Shown in pieces: positions 13,401 through 27,000 of a DNA stretch of 64,000 bases. Position 1 is the stretch's first letter; every line of letters begins with the position of its first letter. The stretch covers positions 781,295 to 845,294 of the forward strand of contig VZSE01014929.1 in NCBI GenBank assembly GCA_013398275.1, in the 5' to 3' direction. Both the position numbers and the translations under genes were made by a program. The DNA comes from Promerops cafer. Taxonomy: Eukaryota; Chordata; Aves; Passeriformes; Nectariniidae. Below the pieces are notes generated by a model. It was given only the letters and a program-made list of their open reading frames with translations. It ran no database searches and was not told the origin of the DNA.

Positions 13401-14962
13401 TCTGCAGACTAAACTGAGCCTGGCAGCTCTTCCCACCTGATGGCCTGAGGAAAGAGGAGACGTGGTAGCAAGAGGTAGATCTGAATGGGGGCAGCTCCAT
13501 CCTCCCTTCTTGGATGCTGTTTCTGGAGATGGCACAGAGGAGAGCACAGAGCTGTTTCTACACGGGAGAATGAGCTTAAGAACATGCATTCCTAGTGATT
13601 TGTTGGACTTGCTAATGTAGTAAGAACTTTGGTTACAAAAGGTGTAATTTTGTTTCTGATGCTTAGGATATGTTGTAAGGATGTGACCTTATGAGAATGG
13701 CTTGAATAACACTTTTGCTGATTTGGGCAGGTGCAGAGTTCAGCAGATATCTTTTTTGGAGGAGAACAGAGAAGCGTCTGTATGTTTGCCTGCCACAAAA
13801 ATGTAGTAATAATGGGATATGCTGTGAAGTGTGTGTTCGTCAATTGCATTCAAGAGCTCAGATAACCACACTGATGGTTTGAGGGGTTAGATAAGCAGCA
13901 CAGTGGCATTTTGTGGTATTTAACATTTGGTCTTGAATTTGAGAATCAGTTGTGGACATTTCCTGAGGAGAAGCAAGTTTCTACATGTTTTGTGATCTGC
14001 AAGGCTCATGCTGAGTGTGCGTATACGGTTGGGGCTGATTCTTATCAGTTCAAGTTTTGAGGGAGCAGCATATACAGAGGTCCTGTGATGCGGAGTAAAG
14101 ATTTTCAAATAAATACAGTCTTTTCCTGGTGGTGTATGCTTGTGGTGTCAGCTTAATGATGCTATTTTGAACTGGTTATAGGATAATGAAAACAGTGTTC
14201 TGTGTTTCCTGAGTGTCGGTTACCAGCACTGCACTCCATATTTAGCAGTGACTACAAGGTGTCGGGATTAAGTTTTCCTTTTCATCATATATGCAGTGTT
14301 CCTGAAGAAGTAAAGGTGCCAAAAATGAGCTCTAAAAATCACCAGTGCCTTAGCACTACATAGAGATTTCTGTGTTGTTTCCAACTTCCATAACTTCTCT
14401 GCATCCAGTTTTAAAAATAGTTGAGCTGGATCGAGGATTAGGAGTCCTGTATTTTTATTTGCTATTTCCGACTGCTTTAGCTGACTATAAGTGAACAGAT
14501 AAGGCATTATCTGTGAGGGGTAGCCAACACTTTTCTGTCTATATAGGGACCACAGAGGAAATGAATCTGTTTATTAAATACAGTGCAGAAGTGGAATTTG
14601 CATGTTTTTGTCTCTATGTAACTGTGAACCAGCATTATTGGTGCAGATTCTGTTTAGTGGGGTAGGGGAGAAGCTTCTTGCAGAGCAGATTGGAATAAAA
14701 TCCAAAATATTTTTATCTACTCAGTGCTAATGGGTCTGAGGTTTTATAAGATCTATCTCGCTTGTTCTGCTATCTAATTTCTTCCTTTATGGCTATTTCA
14801 TTTGGTTTAACAGATCTGGAACTTGTAGCTTCAGCAGTGGTACTGTAAAAGAGAAGATAATACAATGTCAACTCTATGTGGTGGTGTTGTGTTTGAGGTG
14901 TCGAAAAAGGGCTTTTTTCAGTTGTTTTTTTGAAACCTCTGTCATCTTTTCCTTTTTTGCAG
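4462..14962. other. Long AT-rich intron-like stretch with no gene seen
   Basis: About 10 kb without a gene I can support. Contents seen: an 18-bp imperfect duplication at 6001-6036, a T-rich run at 9009-9026, an A5C4 tract at 8174-8182, and strong polypyrimidine-AG acceptor-like sites near 10944 and 11688 that are not followed by a long open frame. No CR1 end, tRNA or CpG cluster was recognised. Confidence 0.45.
6001..6036. repeat. 18-bp direct tandem duplication
   Basis: Two 18-base units lie back to back at 6001-6018 and 6019-6036 and differ at one base (tgtataata versus tgtatagta). It is AT-rich and is best explained by replication slippage. Confidence 0.8.
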
Positions 14963-15093
14963 AATCTTTCTATGGATCCTAAAACTGGTGAAAATACTAA
15001 TTCTCAGTTTTTCTGCATCTGTCCATGTCATTGTAGAAGTGAAAACATTGTCCTAGTTATCGGTCTGATTCATGAGCATTCACCATGGCTCAG
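14963..15093 (+). other. Candidate spliced exon (unconfirmed)
   Basis: A strong acceptor (a 20-base pyrimidine-rich tract ending in tttgcag, AG at 14961-14962) and a strong donor (CTCAG|GTGGGAG, GT at 94-95 of the 15000s) enclose 131 bases. One frame stays open across all 43 complete codons, and its peptide includes FCICPCHC. Both splice signals are good, but an open frame of this length is common by chance and the peptide matches no family I know. It could equally be a non-coding exon or a cryptic site pair inside an intron. Confidence 0.2.
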
Positions 15094-17259
15094 GTGGGAG
15101 GAGGAAGAGAATACATTATTGTGAAAGAAAATGTTTGAGCTCCTCAGTAATAAAGTAAACATACCTTCCACTTAAGCAGGAAGAGTGTTGGTGGATAACA
15201 ATGGTAGAATTATAGTTTAATTGGTTGACAGTAATAATAAGCATTAGTGTTTGGCAATGTGTTATTTCCATTTAGAAATGCAAGGATCAGATAGCTCAGC
15301 AAACCATGGAGGAGGAGAACCAAACAGGAGAGGTGAAACCAGTCCTTGGCTAGTGGCAGGGCTGGATCTTCTCCTCACAGGACTTGTTGTGAGATGCCAG
15401 GGAGGTGTGTGGGCAGGAAAGGTTTGTGTGCGTAATTTGCAGCTCTCAGAAGCAAAACCTTTGGATGATCCATGACATTTTTGGATGGAACATGAATGAT
15501 TTCTCCGCTGCAAAGATTCCAGTGAGGATATCAGGAGATCTACGCTCATAAATAAGTCTATACATAAATATATAAACCCAAACATACACGCATGAAGGAT
15601 GTTTATAGTTCCTTTGTCTGCATGTAAATATGTGACATATAAATAAATATTTTGGTTTTGGTTTGGGTAAGAGACTGAAGTGCAATTTCCTGTTCAAAGA
15701 GGCATGATCACAGAATTCAAAAATGAGGTATACTCTAGAGAGAGTAGCTAAATACCTTCTATTTCTGATGGCCTTTTTCTTGTTTGTTTGTTTTTATTAA
15801 CAGATATAATAACTATACTCTTGACATTATTTTTTCTATAATTCAAATCATCCTGCTTAGGCTTTGCTAACTATCTCAGGTTGATAACTATCAGCTTGGA
15901 GCTGAAGGATAAAATCTTAAACGGTCCAAATATGTGGGCAGGTGAGGAGAGTCGTAGATATTTATCCCAGCAGTCATGTATTTTAACTTCTAAGCTTTGT
16001 GTTGTGCCTGTGAGCTTTAGTTTCAGAGCAGTGTCTGTTAGACCATTTCTGACTTTATTGTTTTTATTAGTTGCTCTGTTTACTTCTTGGTGTCTTTTCA
16101 GCTTCGTGTTCTTGTATTTCTTTAGTTTCGATTTTTTCCTTTCTTTTTATATTTTCCTATTCCAAAGTTTATCTGGTTAGAGTTTTTGATGTGGCAAACA
16201 TTGAACAACTTTACTATGCATCATCCAGCTACAGTAGAACTTGATGACTCTCTTACACATTCTTACTTGTAGCTCCATGGATTTGGCAGGAAATCATGGA
16301 CTTTTTGACATTGATAACCAGAAGCTGCTGTAATATAGCATTAGTAATACTTGGAAAAAAGTAATTTAACAAGTCGTGTCTTGAAGGAGGTGGAGAGTAG
16401 GAGAGAAGAAGTGACAGCACACCAGTTCTGTGAAGACAAGAGTGTTGTATGTAGTGACAGTCTGAGACTGTCAGAGTAGCAGGAGTGTGCTGAAGGCAGG
16501 TGTGCACAGTTTCAATAGGGATGATGGCTTCTCAGAGAAGTGCAAAAATGGCTGTGAGTTAGAGGTCAGCAACAGTAAACTGCCTCTCTGTCTCTCTTGT
16601 GAAGTGATTTGGCTTCCATTGTGTGTGCTTGGACCAGTACCCTGTGCCAAAAATAACCCTAGGAATGTGAGAGAGAGATGGGCACCCTAGACAGGTAACA
16701 AGGCAATGTTCCTAATGAGTCTCTAATAAGAGTCTGAAGAGTAGTTTATCTCTTTTTTAATGATCTGGGATTATATTTGACTTGGAGTAACAAAAAGGTG
16801 GTGCTGCCAGGTTGTCTTTGCCTAAAGAGAAAAACTGCAAGTAGAATTGATGAATAAAACATAAGTAGTGGTGGGGCTGAGATTGTAGAAAAAGTCCTAT
16901 TTCCTGCAGTTAGCAAGCCTGCTTCCTCTCTTCTATTTTGTTTTTAATTTCCATGCCTCATGTATCCTTTCAGTTCTTTATAAACTTGAAGAACTGAGCT
17001 AAATGGAGTCTTTGATGCTGGGGTAGAGGATTACATTTGCTAGTAAGAACAGATTAGCTAGTTCTTTTAAAACAGAGCTGTCTTAAAAGATGTGAAGAGG
17101 GCTTTAAACTAAAGTTGGTGGGGGAGGGGATCTTCCATCCATCCTACTCCTACCAGTTTGATGCCAGTGACAGCAATAGTTGTCCAGAGCCTGGAGATGG
17201 ATTGCAGGTCAGCAGGAGAGTTCCTGAAGAGCAGCACAAAGGAAGTGCAGCCACTCCAG
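15094..17259. other. AT-rich DNA with no gene seen
   Basis: The stretch contains many T-rich tracts (for example 16060-16170) and ATA-rich simple sequence around 15540-15650. No supported exon or known repeat was seen until the CR1 homology begins near 17260. Weaker CR1-like similarity may start as early as about 17150. Confidence 0.4.
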
Positions 17260-17670
17260 GCAGCAAGCTGGCTTCATTGCACCGACACACTGGAAGGACA
17301 TGGCATTCAGAGTGACCTTGACAGGCAGGCCTGTGCAAACCTCGTGAAGTTCAAGAAGGTCAGGTGCAAGGTCCTGCAGATGAGTCAGGGAAATCCCAAG
17401 GACAAATACAGCCTGGGCAGAGAATGGACTGACACTAACCCAACAAAGAAGTACTTGGGGGTATGGGTGGAGAAGCACAACGTGACGCAGCAATGTGTGC
17501 TTCAGCCCAGAGAAAGCCAAATGTGTCCTGGGCTGCAACAAAAGCAGCATGACCAGCCTACCTCTGCTCTGCTGAGACCTCACCTGAAGAAATGCATTCA
17601 GCTCTCAGGTCCCCAGCTCAGGAAGGATGTGGACCTGCTGGATTGGGCCCCGAGGAAGCCACGGAGATGA
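17158..17670 (+). pseudogene. Decayed C-terminus of CR1 reverse transcriptase (ORF2)
   Basis: A 170-codon open frame overlaps the CR1 copy. Its second half keeps recognisable CR1 ORF2 C-terminal blocks: LVKFKKVRCKVLQM at roughly residues 62-75, NPKDKYSLG at about 79-87, YLGVWVEK at about 99-106, and LLRPHLKKCIQ followed by KDVDLLDWAPRK near residues 138-168. The catalytic reverse-transcriptase core and the endonuclease lie further upstream in full-length elements and are absent. The first ~45 residues do not look like CR1 and may be chance read-through from flanking DNA. The frame is uninterrupted but many conserved positions are replaced, so this is a remnant and not a functional gene. Confidence 0.75.
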
Positions 17671-18091
17671 CAAGAGGCCTGGAGCACCCCTTGTATGAAG
17701 ACAGGTTCACAGAAGTTGGGGTTGTTCAGCCTGGAGAAGAGAGGGCTCCAGAAGGCCTTATGGCACCTTCCATTACTAAAGAGGGCCCCTAAGAAGGCTA
17801 GAGAGGGACTTTTGGCAAGGGTGTGTAGTGATAGGGTAAGGGGTAATGGCTTTAAACTGAAAGAGGCTAGATTTAGATTAGATATTAGGGACAAATTTTT
17901 TACATAGAGGGTGATGAGGCACTGGAACATGCTTCCCAGAGAAGTTGAGGATGCCCCATCCCTGGAAGTGTTCAGGGCCAGGCTGGATGGGGCTTTGAGC
18001 AACCTGATCCACTAGGAAGGCATCCCTGCTCATGGTGGGACACCTAGATGGTCTTTAATGTCCCTTCCAACCCAAACCATTCTGTGATTCC
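17260..18091 (+). mobile_element. CR1 LINE, truncated, forward, with ORF2 remnant and 3'UTR
   Basis: This is the longest repeat copy in the window. The 5' part matches the end of CR1 ORF2, the reverse-transcriptase protein. The 3' part carries the standard CR1 landmarks: 'ttggggttgttcagcctgg' (about 17716), 'aggggtaatggctttaaac' (about 17839), 'agatttagattagatatta', 'gaggcactggaaca', 'gatgccccatccctggaag' and the end 'ccattctgtgattcc' at about 18077-18091. The copy is 5'-truncated and cannot move by itself. Several substitutions and small indels relative to the family suggest moderate age. The exact left boundary is uncertain. Confidence 0.93.
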
Positions 18092-21000
18092 TGAATGAAT
18101 TGCTTTTTCACCCAGAAAGAAATGTCAAGTTCGGCTGTCAGGTTCATAAGATCAAAGTGGGAACTGGTGAGCAGCTTGTCCCTTAATTACTGTGATTTTC
18201 CCCATCCTTGTACTCTCGTAGTGTGCTTATGCTTATGCACACTAAGATAAATGCAGGATAAGCATTTCCCTTTCTTAGATGGGGTAGCTGGAAAGGAGTG
18301 TATTTGTAGTATTTGGTTAATTGAAAGAGGCGTGCTGAAGCTACTTAGTCTTAAATCAGATAGTTTATCTTATGCTCATAAAAGAAGCTATGGCAGAAAT
18401 CACAGGCATGGATGTACTGTAGTTTCTCTTCCTATAAATCAAACCTTATTGTGGTCTGGCTGAAGGCCACCAGGTAGAATTAAAAAATGTCATGAGGACT
18501 GCTCATGAGTATTTACTTTTAAGTTCAGTCCCTCCCAACCCCACATATTCCCAACCTTTTGTTGAGAGCATGAATAGTGACTCTCTGAGGTTGTCTCAGT
18601 CATGAGGCAGGACAGTGCCTCTGTGTCACCATTCTGTTCCTGAGCAACACATACAGTCAGATGTGTGTGGGATTTTTTTTTTTTTTTTTTGCTTGTCTTA
18701 AATCTAGAGAGGTTTGCTTACAAGATGAAAAAGCTGATATGATCTCCTATTAAGGATAGAAAGTGTTTAAAAACTAATTTTCTGTGATGTTTCCAAATCT
18801 TATTCAAATACCCTGTCTAAATCTGAGCTAGTTCTTCTTCTCATCTTTCTTTTTATAGTTTTCCTCTTTCCTGTTTCAGCATCGAGTTTACCATGGTTTT
18901 TGCACTTCTCTGCTACATATGAAACTCAAGGAGGAACATTTAACTTCACCTGCTCTGCTCTTTAAGGGTGTGATGGTTAATTTAACTTTGATGTCTGTCA
19001 TTGTTTTAAGTATATTGAATTGAATTCCCCCACTAAGCATATGTGATAGGCAGTTACATGTACAGCTATGGACTTCAGGCATTTTATTTGGGGGTTTTTT
19101 TTTCCTGTAAAAGTAGTGCCATTGGTTAATTTAGGGTGTTTTAATTTTTCCCGAGTATGGGGATCCTAGTGTATCATGAAGTGTGAATAAGTGTACTCTT
19201 AATTTTTAGGAGTGTCCATTGGACCTCACCTAAAGCTGGATAATTCCTTTGAGAATTCCTATGAGGCTATTCCTTTCTACTACAGTCTCTGTAGAGAAGT
19301 AAAGGCTGCTATTGGTTCCTTGTCTGCATTCAACTAATTTTAGCTGGCTTTTAAGTTTCAGTTGTTTAGAATCTTTGTCTCTGGAACTTCATTGGCAGTG
19401 ATAGCCCATATGGTGTAGAATAACAGATAACTTTTTGTGCACATCTTGCCTTTGTTTTGTTTACATAGTTTTGTTCCGTAGCAAATGTTTCTCATGTTAA
19501 TGAGCCTTTTCTTCAGGAACTTGTAAGCTGCATGAGAGTAATTTATTTTAGTTCCCAACCACAAATGTCTTGCTGGTTCAACCACTACTGCTTCATCTCT
19601 TTCAGTCACTGTAATGGGTATGAGTTCCCAGCCTCTTGTGTCAGGGTTCTGAGGTGAGAGCCCAGTTAGGAAATGATCTTTCAACACACAGCTGCCATAT
19701 CACATGCCCTGGTGGTATTTTTAATGGTAAAGCATTAAATCAATGAGGTAGGTATTTCAGATTTATTTTTTTTAGGGTTCCAACTAGAATCATCATTTGG
19801 ACAGTCATAAGATCAAAGAGTATTTTCCTGTATGTTTAATTATAGTAACATATGGTCAAATAAAATTACTTTTTTAGTGCAGTGGATTCTTGGAACTCAG
19901 TGTAACTGACCTTTGCTTCCAGACTGTAAAAGTCACTTGAAAGAATGTATTAATAAGGAGAGAACAGTATTAATTTTCATGTGTATGTACTAAAAGGCAC
20001 TAAAAGTGCCTCTGGAAAGTTTCCAAACAAAAATAAAATAGTTTCTCAAGATTTTCCCAAAAGTCTGCATCTCCTTGTTTCTCCTATCAGAAGCTGGATT
20101 TGAATGGAGCAGCAAATGTGCAGCATAAGGGTGAAGGATCAGTGAGGTAAGATGTAGAGCTCCTGCTGCTTTAGGCTTTGCTGAAGAAAACCAGCTCATA
20201 CATCATCAGAATGCATCTCCAGACATGAGCTCTGCCTTTAGAACTGGACTCTGTTTCAAACACGAGTCTGAACCTTGTTTGGCAGGTAGAAATTTGTAAG
20301 CAGTGGGGTAGCAGGCAGGAGTTGGCATGGGAGGATGAAGTATTCTTGCCTGTATCTTCCTGGGTTTCTCTCCCTTCCTAACCCTTAGGCCAAGTCCAAA
20401 ACTCGCTTTCAGCTCTGTCCCAGAACCATAATTTTGAGATGGGACTGGCTTTTGGAGACGGGTATGATCTGTGTTTGATGTGGATTGTAAACATTTTACT
20501 GGTTATGCCTTCCCAATACTCAGCTGTTGTGTTTGTTGATTTCTTAGAAATTTCTTAGAAACTTTTAGGATCTGGCAGGGCTAAAATTTGCAGCTTGGGG
20601 GTGTAGGGGGGAGTGGATTATTTCCTGTCTGAAATACTTTAAGTAGCAACTCTAATCCAGGGTAGAAAAGATAATCCTCAACAGGCCTGTAATAACTCTA
20701 TTAAGAAGCTGTGTAGTGGAGGAAGAAAGTGTTTCTGCTTTTCTTTAAAAACATAGTACCATGAAAGATTAGGATGTGGCTGGTGAATGCTAAATTCTTC
20801 ATTTTTCACTGCTGTAGCTGATGCTGTGCAAATTCTCACTGTGTCAATGTGCTGGACTAGGATGTGTGTATCACAGCAAGCTATCAAGGTACCTGTCTGC
20901 ATCAGTATGGAAAATAAAATCTCTATTGCCAAAGATAAGTCTATGTGGTGTCTGTAGATGTAAAATCTTGTGTTGCAGCCCAGCATCCTTCTTTGAGACG

Positions 21001-24000
21001 ATTAAGAAGGAAGGGTGGTGGTTTCTACTAGAAAATACTCTCAGTTTAAGAGGTTAAGTCTGGCTACTTGCTTTGTGCTGAAGGAATAGAACATCTGTTC
21101 TCAGCTTCCTGTTGACTTTTGGTTAACTAGTGGTAAATCAGCCTGATAAAGTGCACATTATTGTAAAATAATACACCTCAATACCCATATTGTGAAATGC
21201 TGCAACAAGAAGAAACATGTTAACATCCTCTCTGAAGCTTCTTCTACATGTTTTAGGCAAAAATAATCTGGCCCTGTGTGAATGCACACATAACTAAGGC
21301 GTTTAATCCCAGAGTTGATTAAGTTGCAAAGAACAAACTTGTAAACTTTGGGAGTAACATATAATCATTTCTTCCCCTTCCTCCTGTTTTTCTCATGCAA
21401 GAGTTGCAGGTAAAAGAGGCAAGAAAACTTGCAAGCTACCAGTGGCTACATGGTATTACTGTCTTTACAATCTGCTCGTGCTATATGTGTAATTCTCGAG
21501 TTCTGCGACTAAGAAATAAACCAGAGCTTTTCACCCATTGTACTTGCTGGCAACACAAGGAATAGCATTCAGGTACAGCTTATTGTGTTGCACTTTTAAA
21601 CTGTTGGAATTTTGCATGCAATCCAAAAGGCTTGACATTTTTGTCTGTTTTACTCTTAAAACAGGAAAGAATGAGATGATGCAGGAGGTGATTCTCTCTC
21701 CAGTTTTCACTTCATTCTGTCTTTAGGAGGTTTGTAATAATGTTGCTGTGTACATGCAAATGATGTTAATCAGGAGATTTTGGTGTCAGCTTTGTCAACG
21801 TTTACATTCACTTTACACACTGAATTTGCATTTGAAAAGGCCTGTTATAATCAACATTTAAGGGATAACATAGTCAAATTTACATTTGATTGAGTAGAAA
21901 TGTTAAGTAATTTTAGCTGAGCTGTTGCTAGGAAACAAGCCAATGTTTTTGTATTTTTTCTTCCTTAATCCATACTGTCTTTCTATTGGCAATTCATCTG
22001 GTAATACAAGAAACCAACACCCAAACAGTATAACTTACATCTTTACTATATTTCTAGATTTATAGTTTTCCTACTGGTTAGAAATTAAGGTGAAGCTTTG
22101 GAGAAATTCTCTTGTAAATTGTCTAATGGCCACCCAAGACTACTTTTTGTGTGTGTGATCAGAGGTAGGATCAGCTGTTTGACTTTTAAAAAAACCCATA
22201 AATTCTGTATCTTCTTATAAGCTGTCCCTTTGGAAGTACACTAATGCATTTCTTTTTCTGGGGTCAATGTTTATAATGTTAGTCACCATTCAAAGAACAT
22301 CATGCAACTGCCCAAGAATTCAGCAGAGTTTTATGTGTGACCTCTCAGGGTTTGTGTAGTACACTGGTTTTGTCCTTGTCTTGGGTGATCATTTTGATAA
22401 CTGTGTTATTTTCATTCAAGTGGGCAAAACTAATTGTAGCTGCAAAAGGAAATCTTCCGATTTTGGATACGCTCTGGCTGTCGGTTGTGTATCTCTTGGA
22501 ACTTGTAGGAGGACTCCACAGCTTGGCACTTCACAGCAGTGTTCATCTGGCAAAAATGCTAATTAAAGGGAAGAATAGTTCCTATTCATATCAGTCCCAA
22601 AGCATTTCAAGTGCATTATCTGTGTGGCGCATATAAATGTGGCGATCCCCTGAAACTTGCTACAAGGCAGTTGAAGGAATGTAGCTCCTTACAAGGCCAG
22701 ATAGAGGCTCTCTTGCTTCCCCACCCCTGCTGAACCAGACAGAATACAATTTTGCTGTAGATACACGGTCCTTCTCACTTCATGTACCCCAAAGCTTTTC
22801 ACAGGGCAGTCAGTCAGAGCCTGGTGAGCTCTCTAGACAAAGATAGCAGCTGTTACTCATGTCAGTAGTTCACGAGCATCCCTGGGCAGCCAAACTTCTG
22901 CAAACCCAGGAAGAGGGCTGGCCTGATATTATCCCCTTTTAATCCCTCCCAAAAGCAGTGGTTATTCTTGTATTTCCACCTTCAGGGACAAGTGCAGTAG
23001 GCAGGTGGGCTTCTACCCTGTATGCAGAGCTGAAAGTCTCAGCGTGGCATGTAAACCTTTCTGGCCAGGGTAAGAAAGCTACTGAAATTAATCATACTGA
23101 CAGTAGTTTTGGGGCTACTATTATTGTAGCAGTGCTTAAACAGCGCAGGCATTCCACATCCATGCTGCAGGAAAGACTGCAGATTCCTTATATTTTTATG
23201 GTCTCCCAGTGGTATGGGCTGCATTCCTCAGATTCTAAGTAATCCGTGCATGTGCAAAATACGTATTATAAAATCTGATCAGGCAGGGCCTAAGGTCACA
23301 GTGGAGCAGATGTGGGTTTCCTTCAGTTCTTGGCACCTGTTGCATTCCTTACTGGAAAATACTGATTAAAATAGCTTTTTCTCACAACTCGTTTTATACG
23401 TCTTAAAAAAAATTAATAAAATATTTGCCTCTGGGGTGCAATGTGGTTGGAAAGAGAGCTCAGGCAGCTAATTCTCATTTGCATATTCCTAATTTTCATG
23501 TGTTGGTAGCTTTGAACCTGCATTTCTTCAGCAGCTTTTGGAGCCTCTGACTCCAGGAAGGAAACTGAGCAAAAATCTGAACAGAGTAAGGAGGACTTTG
23601 CTGAGGAGCTTGGGGTATAGCAGGTGAGACATTGTGTGTCTCAGTCCTGCCTCCTCTCTCTTCAAGGCATAACTTCATGTATCTTTCTTAGTATGAAGTC
23701 TTGGTGGAGACAGAATGCACTTAGAGCTGTCAGCATGAAACTTCCTGTAAATGGCTATCTCCATGTAGGAAACCTTAGAGCCTCAAGCTGTGTCCAGGGT
23801 CTCGGGTGGGATGCATAACAAAAAGCAGAACCTGTCACTTGGCAAAAGTGTCTAGTAGTTCCGTTCTAAAGTATTACTTTAAGTGACTGTTTTTCTCCAG
23901 GAAACTTTAATACCTTCCACTGCTCCCATGTTTTATGTAGAGTACTCAAAAAGCATTGCCTTTTGGGATGCTGTCCATTGAATCTATGATCTGTAGGATT

Positions 24001-27000
24001 TAGTTATGTAGTGAAAGGTCACGGTGTGCTACTAGCTTGTGCTAAGTGGATGCTTATGACTCATACTTCTGTTAACAGGTGTGGGATTTTGTTTTGTTTT
24101 ATCCCTGAACAGTGTTATACTAGAGATTCAAGCACTGATTTTGCAGTCATGGAAATGCACAAAAAATGTTCTTGTCTGATAATTCTACATGCCAAGCTTT
24201 TATTCTGGGTCCTGGATTGTATTTTTTGTCATATTTCAGTCTGTCTTTTGCCCACTGCTTTTCTGGGAAGGGAGAGAATAACCTATTAATGGATGCACAA
24301 ATGCAAATTGTGTTGTAATCTTCTTCTTTAGATAGGTTACTTGACCCAACAGAGTCTCATTAAGATGGTGAGCTTACTAGTTCCCCTCTTAATTTTTGTA
24401 TTAGTAGTAAAGTCTCCCTGTTCAATTTTTTAAGGTTGATCTAAGTACCATCTCTGAACCTCTTTATAGCTCTTTTCCTGAGTGTAGAGCAGTGCTTTCA
24501 CAGACGTGTTTGCTGTGGGTTATCTTCAGGAAGGAAGCCCAGGACTTGGCACATGTGTTTTACTGACTGTATATTACTATATACTTGTAGAGCCATTTAT
24601 TTTATTACTTGCTGCTTTCATTTAGTTTCAAAGAACTCTCCTTATATTATTGAGGTTCCTTACTGTCAAGTAATCCTAAGGGATTTACTTTCTCCCAGGG
24701 ACTAATATGTAGTTGTGTTCATTGTGTTAAATTTCTCAGTGTTTGTTGGCATCTCCTTCAAGAGAGTTTCCAGTGATGGCTCAGTTGCTACCTGCTGGCA
24801 GCCAGAAGCTTACATGATTTGAGTAAGGCTAATTTCTTTTGTGGGTATCCTATCACAGAATGAATAAAAGCACAGCAGCAGTGGACAGCCAAAGGGGACT
24901 CCTAATGCAGTGGAAGAAATTAGTCTTGAATGTTTACTGCAGTCATCAGGTTTTTAAGAGTAATGACCTATTCGATTTACTATAACTTAAAATGTGGGGG
25001 AAGCTATTTTTAAAAATATTTTTATGAGTATGCAATCTTTGTATTTCATCCGAGTATTCTATTATGTTAAGCCTCTTCACTGGAGGTAAACATCATTGTG
25101 TAGCCATAAAAGCAGATATTCATATTACTTGGTGATTAATTGTTAACAGCAAATCAAATATGTCATGGAACTGTGTACAGCTCGGGATATCCAGCATATT
25201 TTGTTTGAATGGTTGCGACATAGTCTAACATGAAAGCAAAGGGATTTCCAACTCCCATCCCCATAAAGTGTTGCAGCTTAATGGGTATGAAAGACACAGT
25301 TTACCATCCCGAACTCTGATGGGATAACATCAATATTTCTGCTAGAAATAGAAGAATGTAGAATTCATCTTCATGGCTACTTCAGGGTATGCAGAAAGAA
25401 AAGAGAAAACTTCAAATCTCAGTAAAGCCTAGAGCTGACCTCTCCAGAGCTCTCATACACACTATTAATACTGCAGGCGGTTGTGCTTTGCCAAGGTCTT
25501 CAGTTTATGGGAGGGGAAGAAGGCTGGTTATTGAAGGCAGGTATGTTTGCTTCATTATAATGATGGAATTCCACGTGTGGATGAGATGACAAAGAAAATC
25601 ATATCACTTCTAGTAATGTTCAGTTGATAGGTGTTAATAATCTTCTTGGAGTTCTTGTGACACTGCAGCTTTTTCCTCAGAAGGCAGCACAAGTTTTGCA
25701 AATGGCTGATAATTTGTACATGAATACTGAGACTAGGCTCAAAAAAGAAGGGGAGTGGACAGAAAGAGGACTTTTCTTCTGTCTTTCTTTTCATGAAGTT
25801 GCAAAACACTGTTCACCAGGCGTTTGCTGTATTCAAACACTGATGTGTATTTGATTTTGGCTAAGACATTACTCAAAACTTAATCTTTTCAGTTTAATTC
25901 AAAAGTATATTCCGCCAACTTATGTTTTAATGCTGGATGTGTATGTGTGTGTGTTACGACATAATGCTATGTTAAGTCAACATCATAATATTTGTTACTT
26001 TGTAGGAGCTCAATAATCTGAACTTCTTTTCTAAGAGGAACAAAGAGGTTGAGCTGGTTGCTGAACTTGATATTGCTAAATCATTATTTGCCATTCTCTT
26101 GCTGTATTTCCAAGAGAGTGATTTTGGGCACCCTGCTATGAAAAAGATTATTTAACAGTATTTTTATATCCACTTCTTATATGAGGCTGTCTGAAAGCAT
26201 ACTGCAAAGGTGAAATACTCCCTAGCATGTGTGTAAGTGAGACAGAATTGTATTTTCATACCCATGTAGCAGAAAAGGCAGCCTTTTCAATTACCTGCTG
26301 TTTTGGGAGCTCTCTTGCCTGAGGAGGGCTGCTGCCTGCCCTGCCTCTGCACTGGTGGAGAGGGACAGTTCTCTCTGTCCCTCCTACCTCGCTGATGCAC
26401 TTGAGTAGCACAGTTGGTCCTGGTGTGTGAAAGGATGGCAGGAACATGAGGTGTGAGAATGAATGACAAACCACAACTTCACAGAATGTGTGTCCCTACA
26501 AATGCAGCAGTTACTGCAAATGTCCAGGTTTTGAGGGGAGGGACATGTGCTATGTGACTCTGTGGCTGGAGGCCCCAGTATGATGTCTAGTCAATGATCA
26601 TGATCACTTTGAGGAGCAGAAGCAGGAGTAGGCATAGTCCAGCAGCTTGTCTCCTGTATATCCTTCTGGATTCTGGACTGGCTGCTCCCTGTGTTTTGAT
26701 GCATACCACTATGCTATTTATTGTTTTTCTTCTGATCTTGGCTATGGAAATGAACTGGACCCCAGTACTGTGCCTGACATCATCTCATGACTACTGCCTC
26801 ACTTTTCTAATACTTAGTTAGGGTGATGATGAGTCAAGTTTTTTTTTTTCTCTCTACAACCAATTATTTGTGTGCCTCCTGAATGAACTGGAAAAAAAGA
26901 GGATTATTGAAATAGTTGGTGTTGGAGCTGGCACAGCTCTCGTGTCAATGAAATTTCATCTACTTGGTTGTACTTCCATCTCCAGCCTAGCAGAAAAATG

